16,472 bases of DNA from RGIG250 sp964540025 (GTDB lineage Bacteria > Bacillota > Negativicutes > Selenomonadales > Selenomonadaceae). Position 1 is the stretch's first letter, and each line of letters begins with the position of its first letter. The notes under the pieces were generated by a model. It worked only from the letters and a program-made list of their open reading frames with translations, was not told where the DNA came from and searched no databases. Location of the stretch: positions 1 to 16,472 of the forward strand of contig CAZIKQ010000040.1 of the NCBI GenBank assembly GCA_964540025.1, in the 5' to 3' direction. Both the position numbers and the translations under genes were made by a program. Below, one piece after another: positions 7,485-13,509 of the stretch.

Positions 7485-7655
7485 TTACCCCCCCCATTTT
7501 TTCGTGTCGCTGTCGCAAAAGCCGGCCGGCAAGACGGAATATTCCCTTTCCAGCATTTTAGCGATTAAGGATGTTTCTATACAAGCCGGAGCCAGGTAAA
7601 CTTTTTCGCCGCTTTTTAATTTTTCCGCGATAATTTTTATATAGTCTTTTAGCAT
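7485..7655 (-). CDS. 5' fragment of the frameshifted radical SAM gene (56 aa)
   Basis: An ATG at 7655 has AGGGAG (7665-7670) 9 bases upstream and overlaps the stop of the preceding glycosyltransferase gene by 7 bases, so it is a well-placed start. The 56 residues begin MLKDYIKIIAEKLKSGEKVY and reach CDSDTKKWGG, where a G8 run leads into TAA. If the run had seven Gs, reading would continue as WGGKLNSYPSLRICSFDDM into the downstream radical SAM frame. The join resembles the Rossmann-like N-terminal module of the FkbM proteins nearby (FVIDTFQSGSFKG, then ISFDDF), which supports one original gene. As sequenced, only this short peptide would come from the good start site. Confidence 0.72.
   Translation of the reverse strand: MLKDYIKIIAEKLKSGEKVYLAPACIETSLIAKMLEREYSVLPAGFCDSDTKKWGG
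7488..7495 (-). repeat. G8 homopolymer tract at the frameshift of the radical SAM gene
   Basis: Eight Cs on the + strand are eight Gs on the coding strand. Seven or ten Gs would restore one continuous frame from 7655 to 6392; eight gives an early stop. Runs of this kind are typical slipped-strand phase-variation sites, and also typical places for sequencing errors. Confidence 0.85.
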
Positions 7656-8845
7656 GACGTTAAACTCCCTTCCGTTATTTTATCTATGTTACTCCTGATG
7701 ACCGTTAATTTTTCGATCGATTTATTTAATAGTCGTATGGTCGGAGCTTCGCATAATACGGCTACATTTGCGGAGGAAACGCAGTTTCTGATATATTGCT
7801 GCCCGATCAGAAAATACTTCAATCGTTCGAGAAAGGCTTTTCTTGCGACAAATCCCCGCAAGTTGTCGTAGGCGCCCGTATCGCGATAAGTCATCAATTC
7901 GTCAAATTTCGGCTCGGATATTAACTTGTCGATATGCTGCGCTACCATAGCTTCATCGGGCATCGGCAAGAGCGCCTTAAAGTAAAATTCTTCCAGCCAA
8001 CCGAATAATACGGCTTGCATATATTCGTATAGCGCCGGCGATATGTCTCCATGCCGGCTAAGAAATCCCATCATGATATCGTAGGTATCGTAAACGCTGT
8101 AACGATCAATGCCAAAAACGCTAGCAGATCCAAAGTGTACGATATTTGTCGCGTTCATTGCGTCGCGGATAATATATTGATAATATTTGTGCGAGGCTCC
8201 GGATATAACGCCGATGGCGTTACATTTTGATAGAACCTCATATATAAACCATAAGTCGGGCATACAGCGACCGGTGGTTTTATAGGCTAAATCCCCGCCG
8301 TCTATGTTCGCCAATATTTTACCTCGATATAGCTTGCCCCACATCTCGTTAAAAAACGACTTATAGGAACGAAACATATTGGTAAAATTTTCTTTACGGA
8401 CGACCAGATTGGTTGCCAGTTCCCTCCTTTTTAATAATTTTTCCTTGCGTGATGACGCATTTTTCTTTAATGTGACTTCCGTTCCGCAGGCTACGATGTC
8501 CAGCTCGTTTTTTTCCGCTAAATTTACGGCGCGCTCAAAAAAATCGCTTTTATAAATGTCGTCTGCGTCGAGCGTACAAAGGAAGCTGTCGGGAAATCGT
8601 TTGGCTACATCCAGCAACATACGCCAAGAAATAGAGGTATCGTTACGAGATTTGTTTAACACGATAAACCTGGCATCCCGAGCGCTAAAATTTTTTATAA
8701 TGTCGAAAGACCTGTCCGTGTTCCCATTATTAACGATGAAACAGCGCCAATTTTTATACGTTTGATCCAGCAGGCTCTGCATAGCGGCTTCTATCGTTTC
8801 TTCACAGGCAAACGCTTGAATGATACAAAATATTTGTTTATCCAT
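7649..8845 (-). CDS. GT2 family glycosyltransferase
   Basis: This 398-aa protein has a GT-A glycosyltransferase domain of family 2 in its first half, which transfers a sugar from a nucleotide sugar to a growing glycan at the inner face of the membrane. Visible features are the N-terminal strand and QTYKNWRCFIVNNGNTDRS block (29-46) and the DADD metal and nucleotide site at 93-96. The second half (about 200-398) is helical and not recognised. The frame is open further upstream, but the added residues are basic, unlike the family, and would overlap the previous gene. I therefore chose the ATG at 8845, 22 bases after the upstream radical SAM gene, although the ribosome site is weak. Its stop overlaps the start of the next radical SAM gene. 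Donor and acceptor sugars cannot be told. Confidence 0.88.
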   Translation of the reverse strand: MDKQIFCIIQAFACEETIEAAMQSLLDQTYKNWRCFIVNNGNTDRSFDIIKNFSARDARFIVLNKSRNDTSISWRMLLDVAKRFPDSFLCTLDADDIYKSDFFERAVNLAEKNELDIVACGTEVTLKKNASSRKEKLLKRRELATNLVVRKENFTNMFRSYKSFFNEMWGKLYRGKILANIDGGDLAYKTTGRCMPDLWFIYEVLSKCNAIGVISGASHKYYQYIIRDAMNATNIVHFGSASVFGIDRYSVYDTYDIMMGFLSRHGDISPALYEYMQAVLFGWLEEFYFKALLPMPDEAMVAQHIDKLISEPKFDELMTYRDTGAYDNLRGFVARKAFLERLKYFLIGQQYIRNCVSSANVAVLCEAPTIRLLNKSIEKLTVIRSNIDKITEGSLTSC

Positions 8846-8867
8846 TTCAAAATACCCCAGTTTTCGC

Positions 8868-9680
8868 CTATACCGCATGGTTATTTGCCGTCTGCTCCGC
8901 CGCGCCGTAGCGGAGCGCCGTATCGCCGCTTTTCCATGCGCAATAGTGGCAAGATTTCCTGGGGTAAGCGTAAAATTTTTCAATGATCGCTACTTTTTCG
9001 GCTAAACTTTTATCATCGTTCAGATCTACATAATCGTCTCGATTGGGCGTTAAAATTCCCAGCTCTGAAAGAAAAAGCGAATTGCTGCAGCGATGAAGCT
9101 TACCTCTAAAGACGTGCATATTTTCCAGCCGCACTTGAGCGCATTGAGCCGCTTGTCTTGCGACGTAATCGTCTGGTTCCAAAAGATCGCGGCAAGCGGT
9201 GTTGTCTATCCAGCCGCCAAAGTGTTGGCTTTCCGTATCTCCATGGTAACGCTTCAAAACGTATTCGATGTTATGCTTTTCTAAAATATCCACTAAAGCG
9301 TCGCGCGCTTTTGAAAGCTCGCCATAGTCGCTGATCATAACCTTTAACCGCTTGCCGTAGGATAACAGACTGGCCAGCTCGGCTTCCGCAGGCATTAAGG
9401 TTGCGTTAGTTTCGATGATGAGCCGATCGAATTTAGCGGAATATTTTTTACAGTATTCAAAGACCTCGTCTAAACGACGGTGCGTAAAAATTTCGCCGCC
9501 AACGAATTGAAGCCACTCAATCCGATCGAAAAGTTGAAATAAACGGTCTATATCCGATTTCATTTCTTCCGTCGTGGCTTTAGGCGGATTTTTGAAATTC
9601 GGCACATGATTTGAGCACAGTTTGCACTTTAACGTGCAAACAAATGTGGGGACAATGGACATTCGCTTGGTTTTCAGCAT
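8868..9680 (-). CDS. Radical SAM protein with C-terminal cysteine cluster
   Basis: This 270-aa enzyme has the radical SAM motif CTLKCKLC, with cysteines at 15, 19 and 22, followed by a GGE motif (61-63) and a TNAT turn (91-94) in the usual barrel order. The C-terminal part has more cysteines (163, 180, 198, 244, 247, the last two as CHYC) around a GKLHRCSNS segment, as in twitch or SPASM-type auxiliary cluster domains. A strong AGGAGGAAA at 9686-9694 overlaps the stop of the upstream FkbM gene and serves the ATG at 9678-9680. Its place between an FkbM methyltransferase and a glycosyltransferase suggests modification of a sugar or a glycan-linked group. Radical SAM proteins of this type also mature peptides, but no precursor peptide gene is visible nearby. 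Confidence 0.88.
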   Translation of the reverse strand: MLKTKRMSIVPTFVCTLKCKLCSNHVPNFKNPPKATTEEMKSDIDRLFQLFDRIEWLQFVGGEIFTHRRLDEVFEYCKKYSAKFDRLIIETNATLMPAEAELASLLSYGKRLKVMISDYGELSKARDALVDILEKHNIEYVLKRYHGDTESQHFGGWIDNTACRDLLEPDDYVARQAAQCAQVRLENMHVFRGKLHRCSNSLFLSELGILTPNRDDYVDLNDDKSLAEKVAIIEKFYAYPRKSCHYCAWKSGDTALRYGAAEQTANNHAV

Positions 9681-9690
9681 ATGGTTTCCT

Positions 9691-9949
9691 CCTTAAATGG
9701 CGTAAAGAACAGTTTCGGTTTCGGTAATGGAATAATGACGAAGGTAAAGCCTATAATCGGGATTGCAGGATAAAATAAGCGAAGGTATTTCCCAAATATC
9801 TTCGGGCTTATGATAGACGCAGATAGCGAGCTTCGGCCTTTGCTCGCGGATGATTTTCTCTGCTCCTCGTAGAGCCGCCAGCTCCGCGCCTTCGATATCC
9901 ATTTTTATAAAGGTGACTTTTTTGCCTTGAAGAACGTCGTCCAGCTTCC
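9691..9949 (-). repeat. 3' segment shared with FkbM copy 2 (copy A)
   Basis: This 259-bp stretch matches 10723-10981 with about six mismatches by eye, at a fixed offset of 1032 bases. It covers the last 85 or so codons, including the IKMDIEGAE motif. Upstream of it the two genes are alike only at protein level. Confidence 0.92.
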
Positions 9950-10706
9950 TTACCTCTATGGCGATGCGGCCCTCGGTTGAAAGTCTCGCCCCCCCTTCGT
10001 TTCCTTCACATATATCGAATAACAGTCGTGTATTTTCGCTATAAGCTCCGTAGGGGAAAATTTCGGCATTTGGATAAGCTTTGAGATTTTCTTTTACGAC
10101 GCTAAGCTGCCTGGGATTCGGTTCCAGCACATAGGCGTGTCCCCCCCCCGTGGACAAACGGTTAAAGAAGTTTTTCGTCGTTTCTCCGTTCAGCGCGCCT
10201 GCATCCACAAAGTATTCGTCGCCGCTTAGACTGTCTTGCGGCGCTAACGGCTCAAAATATTGCGGATTGGTTTGGTTATCGCAAAAAACGAAGGCATAGT
10301 TTAAACCGTGACTATTTAACGCCGCTTTTATTTCTTTTTGCGCTTCTTCTTTCCCGACGGTAATTAAAATCGTATAGTCGCGACAGTCTTCGCGCTTTAA
10401 AAAATCATCGAAGGAAATTATCGGGACGCCCTTGAAAGAGCCGCTTTGAAAAGTGTCAATAACAAACGGAACGTCTTTAGAATAAAAATCTAACGCAAAA
10501 CGACATCCTTCTCCCGCTCCGTAGTAGCATATTTTATCGGCGCGAAGCTTGTCGCCGTAAGGCAAGCACTCGTAAATCATCTCTGATATTTCGTTTTGTT
10601 CGCCAAGCAGCGAATAAAGCAAACGGAGGCGGTAAATCTTTTGCGACATATCGTCTTGCAAATGGTCGTATATTGTTTTCAGCTCGTCTATAGATGGTAA
10701 ATTCAT
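9693..10706 (-). CDS. FkbM family methyltransferase with Rossmann-like N-terminal module (copy 1, intact)
   Basis: The C-terminal half is an SAM-dependent FkbM methyltransferase, a family that O-methylates sugars and other hydroxyl groups. Motifs are VDAGALNGET (167-176), the SAM-binding loop; YVLEPNP (192-198); and IKMDIEGAELAALRGA (267-282). The N-terminal part (about 1-150) has a separate nucleotide-binding-like segment, KICYYGAGEGCRF (58-70), then ISFDDFL, often seen before glycan-modifying domains. At 337 aa it is a two-domain version. A G9 run (10141-10149) encodes the GGG at 187-189 and is in frame as given; a G7 run (9989-9995) encodes part of GNEGGAR. Its last 259 bases nearly match those of the frameshifted FkbM gene upstream. 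A GGGGGA site lies before the ATG at 10706, at longer than ideal spacing. Confidence 0.9.
   Translation of the reverse strand: MNLPSIDELKTIYDHLQDDMSQKIYRLRLLYSLLGEQNEISEMIYECLPYGDKLRADKICYYGAGEGCRFALDFYSKDVPFVIDTFQSGSFKGVPIISFDDFLKREDCRDYTILITVGKEEAQKEIKAALNSHGLNYAFVFCDNQTNPQYFEPLAPQDSLSGDEYFVDAGALNGETTKNFFNRLSTGGGHAYVLEPNPRQLSVVKENLKAYPNAEIFPYGAYSENTRLLFDICEGNEGGARLSTEGRIAIEVRKLDDVLQGKKVTFIKMDIEGAELAALRGAEKIIREQRPKLAICVYHKPEDIWEIPSLILSCNPDYRLYLRHYSITETETVLYAI
10141..10149 (-). repeat. G9 homopolymer tract inside FkbM copy 1
   Basis: Nine Gs on the coding strand form most of the codons for Gly187-Gly189, at a loop between the SAM-binding motif and the YVLEPNP motif. The present length keeps the gene open. 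Loss or gain of one G would truncate the protein before the rest of the methyltransferase domain. Confidence 0.9.
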
Positions 10707-10722
10707 ATATTCGTCTTTTCCC

Positions 10723-10981
10723 CCTTAAATAGCGTAAAGAACAGTTTCGGCTTCGGTAATGGAATAATGACGAAGGTAAAGCCTATAATCGGGGTTGTAG
10801 GATAAAATAAGCGAAGGTATTTCCCAAATATCTTCGGGCTTATGATAGACGCAGATAGCGAGCTTCGGCCTTTGCTCGCGGATGATTTTCTCTGCTCCTC
10901 GTAGAGCCGCCAGCTCCGCGCCCTCGATATCCATTTTTATAAAGGTGACTTTTTTGCCTTGAAGAACGTCGTCCAGTTTCC
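10723..10981 (-). repeat. 3' segment shared with FkbM copy 1 (copy B)
   Basis: Direct-repeat partner of 9691-9949. Only two amino-acid changes are visible in the shared part (Cys/Tyr in SLILSxNPDY and Thr/Ala in SITExETVL). The sharp fall in similarity at the left side of the coding segment suggests gene conversion or recombination rather than a simple recent duplication of the whole gene. Confidence 0.92.
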
Positions 10982-11057
10982 GCGCGTCGATGGAAACAGT
11001 TCCGGTGTCCGTGATCCTCGAATCGGTAGTTTCAAGATCGCTGAAACGCAACGTCAT
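10725..11057 (-). CDS. 3' fragment of frameshifted FkbM methyltransferase (copy 2)
   Basis: This frame carries the C-terminal part of an FkbM methyltransferase: IKMDIEGAELAALRGA and the YHKPEDIWEIP and YLRHYS blocks. The listed start is just the first ATG. The frame is open and meaningful further upstream, reading GRAYVFEPNPAQFAALKQNL, which aligns with YVLEPNPRQLSVVKENL of copy 1. It is therefore the second piece of the gene starting at 11728 and not an independent gene. No ribosome site precedes 11057. If joined, the protein would be 334 aa, against 337 for copy 1. Confidence 0.75.
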   Translation of the reverse strand: MTLRFSDLETTDSRITDTGTVSIDARKLDDVLQGKKVTFIKMDIEGAELAALRGAEKIIREQRPKLAICVYHKPEDIWEIPSLILSYNPDYRLYLRHYSITEAETVLYAI

Positions 11058-11119
11058 GTTTTGGTCGTAAGCCCCATAGGGAAATATTTCCGCATTCTTA
11101 TATTCGCGAAGGTTCTGTT

Positions 11120-11728
11120 TTAGAGCGGCAAATTGCGCAGGGTTAGGCTCAAAAACATAAGCGCGTCCTTTTTTACTGTGCCGAAAAAAATTTTGGAGGT
11201 CTCGCCGTCAAACGCGCCAACATCGGCAAAATATTCTTCCTCTCCCAGCATTAGCTGCGGTAAATCAAAATACTGCAACTGACTATGACTATAGCAATGC
11301 AGACAATCGCGATACACCGATAAGTGCCGTAAGCCGAGCGCGTCAAGCTCCGCTTCTATCTCCGGCAATAAATCTTTTCCCTGAGTAAGCAGCAATAAAT
11401 AATCTTTTGCGTCGGGAAGTTGTAAAAAAGTATCCAAGGAAATAATAGGGATGCCTTCGATTACTCCGGTCTTATATTTATCGACTACAAACCGAAGATT
11501 GCTGTTAGCGCGTACCAACCAATTAGCACCTTTGCCCCCTCCGTAAAAACAAATTTTTCCCGACCGAAACCAGGCGGCTTCGGAATTATAGTCGTAGATT
11601 ATTTGAGTCATGGCTTCTTTTCGCCCCAAGAGACTGTACGAGAGCCGATTCGCGTAAATATCTTTAGAGGTTTCGTCGGCCAAGGCTCTATAGATTTTAG
11701 CCAGCTCGTTTCGTGTCGTTGTAATCAT
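11120..11728 (-). CDS. 5' fragment of frameshifted FkbM methyltransferase (copy 2)
   Basis: This frame has the Rossmann-like N-terminal module (KICFYGGGKGANW, 58-70) and the SAM-binding motif ADVGAFDGET (168-177), matching copy 1 in order. After SKIFF (178-182) the frame turns into unrelated residues and stops. One extra base restores the frame that continues with GRAYVFEPNP. Candidates are the T7 run (11184-11190), giving SKIFFRHSKKGR, the adjoining A4 (11191-11194), giving SKNFFRHSKKGR, or the A6 run (11169-11174), giving SKIFFGTVKKGR. The start is good: AGGAG lies just upstream of the ATG at 11728. As it stands the product would lack most of the catalytic domain. Confidence 0.78.
   Translation of the reverse strand: MITTTRNELAKIYRALADETSKDIYANRLSYSLLGRKEAMTQIIYDYNSEAAWFRSGKICFYGGGKGANWLVRANSNLRFVVDKYKTGVIEGIPIISLDTFLQLPDAKDYLLLLTQGKDLLPEIEAELDALGLRHLSVYRDCLHCYSHSQLQYFDLPQLMLGEEEYFADVGAFDGETSKIFFGTVKKDALMFLSLTLRNLPL
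11169..11194 (-). repeat. A/T homopolymer stretch at the FkbM copy 2 frameshift
   Basis: On the coding strand this reads A4-T7, a nine-base spacer, then A6. One base gained in any of these runs joins the two FkbM fragments. T7 or A7 runs are common in this operon, so the run itself is less striking than the poly-G tracts; the frameshift is what marks it. Confidence 0.65.
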
Positions 11729-11787
11729 TACGGGATCTCCTAGTTTTTTATACTTTTATATGACTCACTACATTTTCGTTCATGTCT

Positions 11788-12690
11788 TTATAAAACGTAC
11801 CTTTCCACCCATTCCCGTTCAAAGTCTAAAATTTCGGGGCAGCTTAAAAACTCGGCTTTATTTTTTCTAAGCTCGCCGACCATTTTCTCTTTTTGCGGCT
11901 GGCAGCCGGCTAGGTTCAGCCGCGTAATTTTTTCTACCATGGAGATCATGAACGACCATTCGAAGTAGCGCCAGGCGGCGGCGCTATTGGGGAATTTGTC
12001 GCTGAGCCATATAGTCCTCTTTCGATAGGCGTTTAGGTATTCATCGAGTATTTTGGCGTTCAGCAGGCGGTGATTGGTCGTCCAGGCGGAGTTATTGCCG
12101 TCGTGGCGGTAAAAGGTATATTTAGGCAGGCCATGATAAGCGACTTTTTTCGCTTCGGCGAGAGCGCGGTACATGAGCGCGATATCGTCGTATTCTCCGT
12201 CTTCGGGGAAGCGGAGATTTTTCATTAAGCCCGCGCGGAAAAGCTTAGTCGGAAAGGCGACGTTATACTTTTTTCGCTCCATGAGCGTAAATAGCGCTTC
12301 CTCGGCGTTCATGACCCGTTTTTCGTCGAACGCTTTGTCGGCTGCGCCGCAAATAGCCACGTCCGCGTTGTTTGATTCGGCAAGATCCAGCAAGAACGCT
12401 AAGAAGTCCGGCTCCGTCCAATCGTCATCGTCGATAAAGGTAATATATTCTCCTTTGGCGGCGTTTAGCCCGGCGTTGCGGCCGGAGCCGATATTTCCCC
12501 TCGCGCGGTGAATCACGCGGAGGCGAGAGTCTTTTTCGTCGTATTCGTCGGCGATAGCTCCGCTCCTATCGGTAGAGCCGTTGTCCACGATGATGAATTC
12601 AAAATCGCGGCAGGTCTGGGCAAGTATGCTTTCGATAGCCCGCCCCACCATGGCTTCACGATTGTAGGTAAGCATGATAACTGAGATCAT
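11788..12690 (-). CDS. GT2 family glycosyltransferase
   Basis: This 300-aa protein is a family 2 GT-A glycosyltransferase. It opens with the typical MISVIMLTYNRE strand, followed by VDNGSTDRS (35-43), GNIGSGRNAGLNAAKGEYI (65-83) and the DDDD metal site (87-90). I chose the ATG at 12690 since it matches family starts, has GGGAGGGCAGCAAAAT before it, and overlaps the rfbF stop in an ATGA. The frame is open about 30 codons further, but those residues overlap rfbF and do not fit the family. It would add a sugar to the repeat unit in the cytoplasm. A 59-base gap follows, the largest in this part of the operon, with no terminator visible. Confidence 0.92.
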   Translation of the reverse strand: MISVIMLTYNREAMVGRAIESILAQTCRDFEFIIVDNGSTDRSGAIADEYDEKDSRLRVIHRARGNIGSGRNAGLNAAKGEYITFIDDDDWTEPDFLAFLLDLAESNNADVAICGAADKAFDEKRVMNAEEALFTLMERKKYNVAFPTKLFRAGLMKNLRFPEDGEYDDIALMYRALAEAKKVAYHGLPKYTFYRHDGNNSAWTTNHRLLNAKILDEYLNAYRKRTIWLSDKFPNSAAAWRYFEWSFMISMVEKITRLNLAGCQPQKEKMVGELRKNKAEFLSCPEILDFEREWVERYVL

Positions 12691-13481
12691 ATTTTGCTGC
12701 CCTCCCATATTTTCCAAGGAGCTGCTCCGCTGCTCCAAATATCCTCCAGGCGGTTGCGGTCGCGCTGGGTGTCCATACATTGCCAGAAGCCCTCGTGTTT
12801 ATAAACGCCCAGCTTGCCGTTGGCGGCCAATCTTTCCATCGGCTGTCTTTCCAAGATACAATCTTCGCTTTCGCTCAGATAGTTAAATGTTTCCGGCTCC
12901 ATGACCATGAAGCCGCCGTTTATCCAGCCGCCCGCTTCTTTCGCTTTTTCCCGGAAGCCTCGGACGTTCAGTCCGGTTTCGTCAAGGTCCAGCACTCCGA
13001 AACGCCCGCCAGGCTGAATACCGGTTAAGGTAACGACTTTTTTAGAATCCCGATGGTGTTTTAATAATTCGTTTAAATTTACGTTGCTCAATCCATCGCC
13101 ATAAGTCGTCATAAAGGTTTCATCACCGATGTATTGCCTGATTCTTTTGAGCCGACCGCCGGTTTGAGTTTTTAACCCGGTATCGACCAGAGTTACCCGC
13201 CAGGGCTCGGCGACATTTTCGTGAACGGTCATGCGGTTTTCCGCGGTAAAATCGAAGGTCACATTCGAGCGGTAGAGGTAATAATCAGAGAAATATTCCT
13301 TCAGCATATAGCCCTTGTAGCCGCAGCAGATAATGAAGTCGTTGAAGCCGAAGGCCGAGTAGTATTTCATGATGTGCCAAATGATAGGCTGGCCGCCTAT
13401 GCCGATCATCGGCTTAGGGCGTAGATAGCTTTCCTCGCTGATGCGGGTTCCGAACCCGCCCGCCAAAATAACTACTTTCAA
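12687..13481 (-). CDS. rfbF: Glucose-1-phosphate cytidylyltransferase
   Basis: RfbF joins CTP and glucose-1-phosphate to CDP-glucose, the entry step to CDP-linked 3,6-dideoxyhexoses and related sugars. The 264-aa protein has the nucleotidyltransferase signature LAGGFGTR (6-13) and RPKPM (21-25), then GIGGQPIIWHIMKYYS and a TTYGDGLSNV metal-site block; the C-terminal HEGFWQCMDTQRDRN is characteristic of the cytidylyltransferase branch. The start is a TTG (13479-13481): it matches family N-termini, no ATG lies near, and GGAGG is 10 bases upstream. The next gene overlaps its stop by ATGA. The usual partner rfbG (CDP-glucose 4,6-dehydratase) is not in this window. It may lie beyond the right edge or elsewhere. 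Confidence 0.95.
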   Translation of the reverse strand: MKVVILAGGFGTRISEESYLRPKPMIGIGGQPIIWHIMKYYSAFGFNDFIICCGYKGYMLKEYFSDYYLYRSNVTFDFTAENRMTVHENVAEPWRVTLVDTGLKTQTGGRLKRIRQYIGDETFMTTYGDGLSNVNLNELLKHHRDSKKVVTLTGIQPGGRFGVLDLDETGLNVRGFREKAKEAGGWINGGFMVMEPETFNYLSESEDCILERQPMERLAANGKLGVYKHEGFWQCMDTQRDRNRLEDIWSSGAAPWKIWEGSKI

Positions 13482-13509
13482 AAACAGGACGCCTCCTTTT
13501 ATTAAGAGC

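Noticed and set aside
7441..7495. Programmed ribosomal frameshift instead of mutation at G8
   Set aside because: A +1 shift would be needed, and I see no known +1 signal (such as a slow stop codon with an internal ribosome-site-like sequence). Tract-length change is simpler.
13443..13459. 17-base palindrome GCGGGTTCCGAACCCGC at the start of rfbF
   Set aside because: It is fully explained by codons of the conserved GGFGTR signature; a role as an operator cannot be supported.
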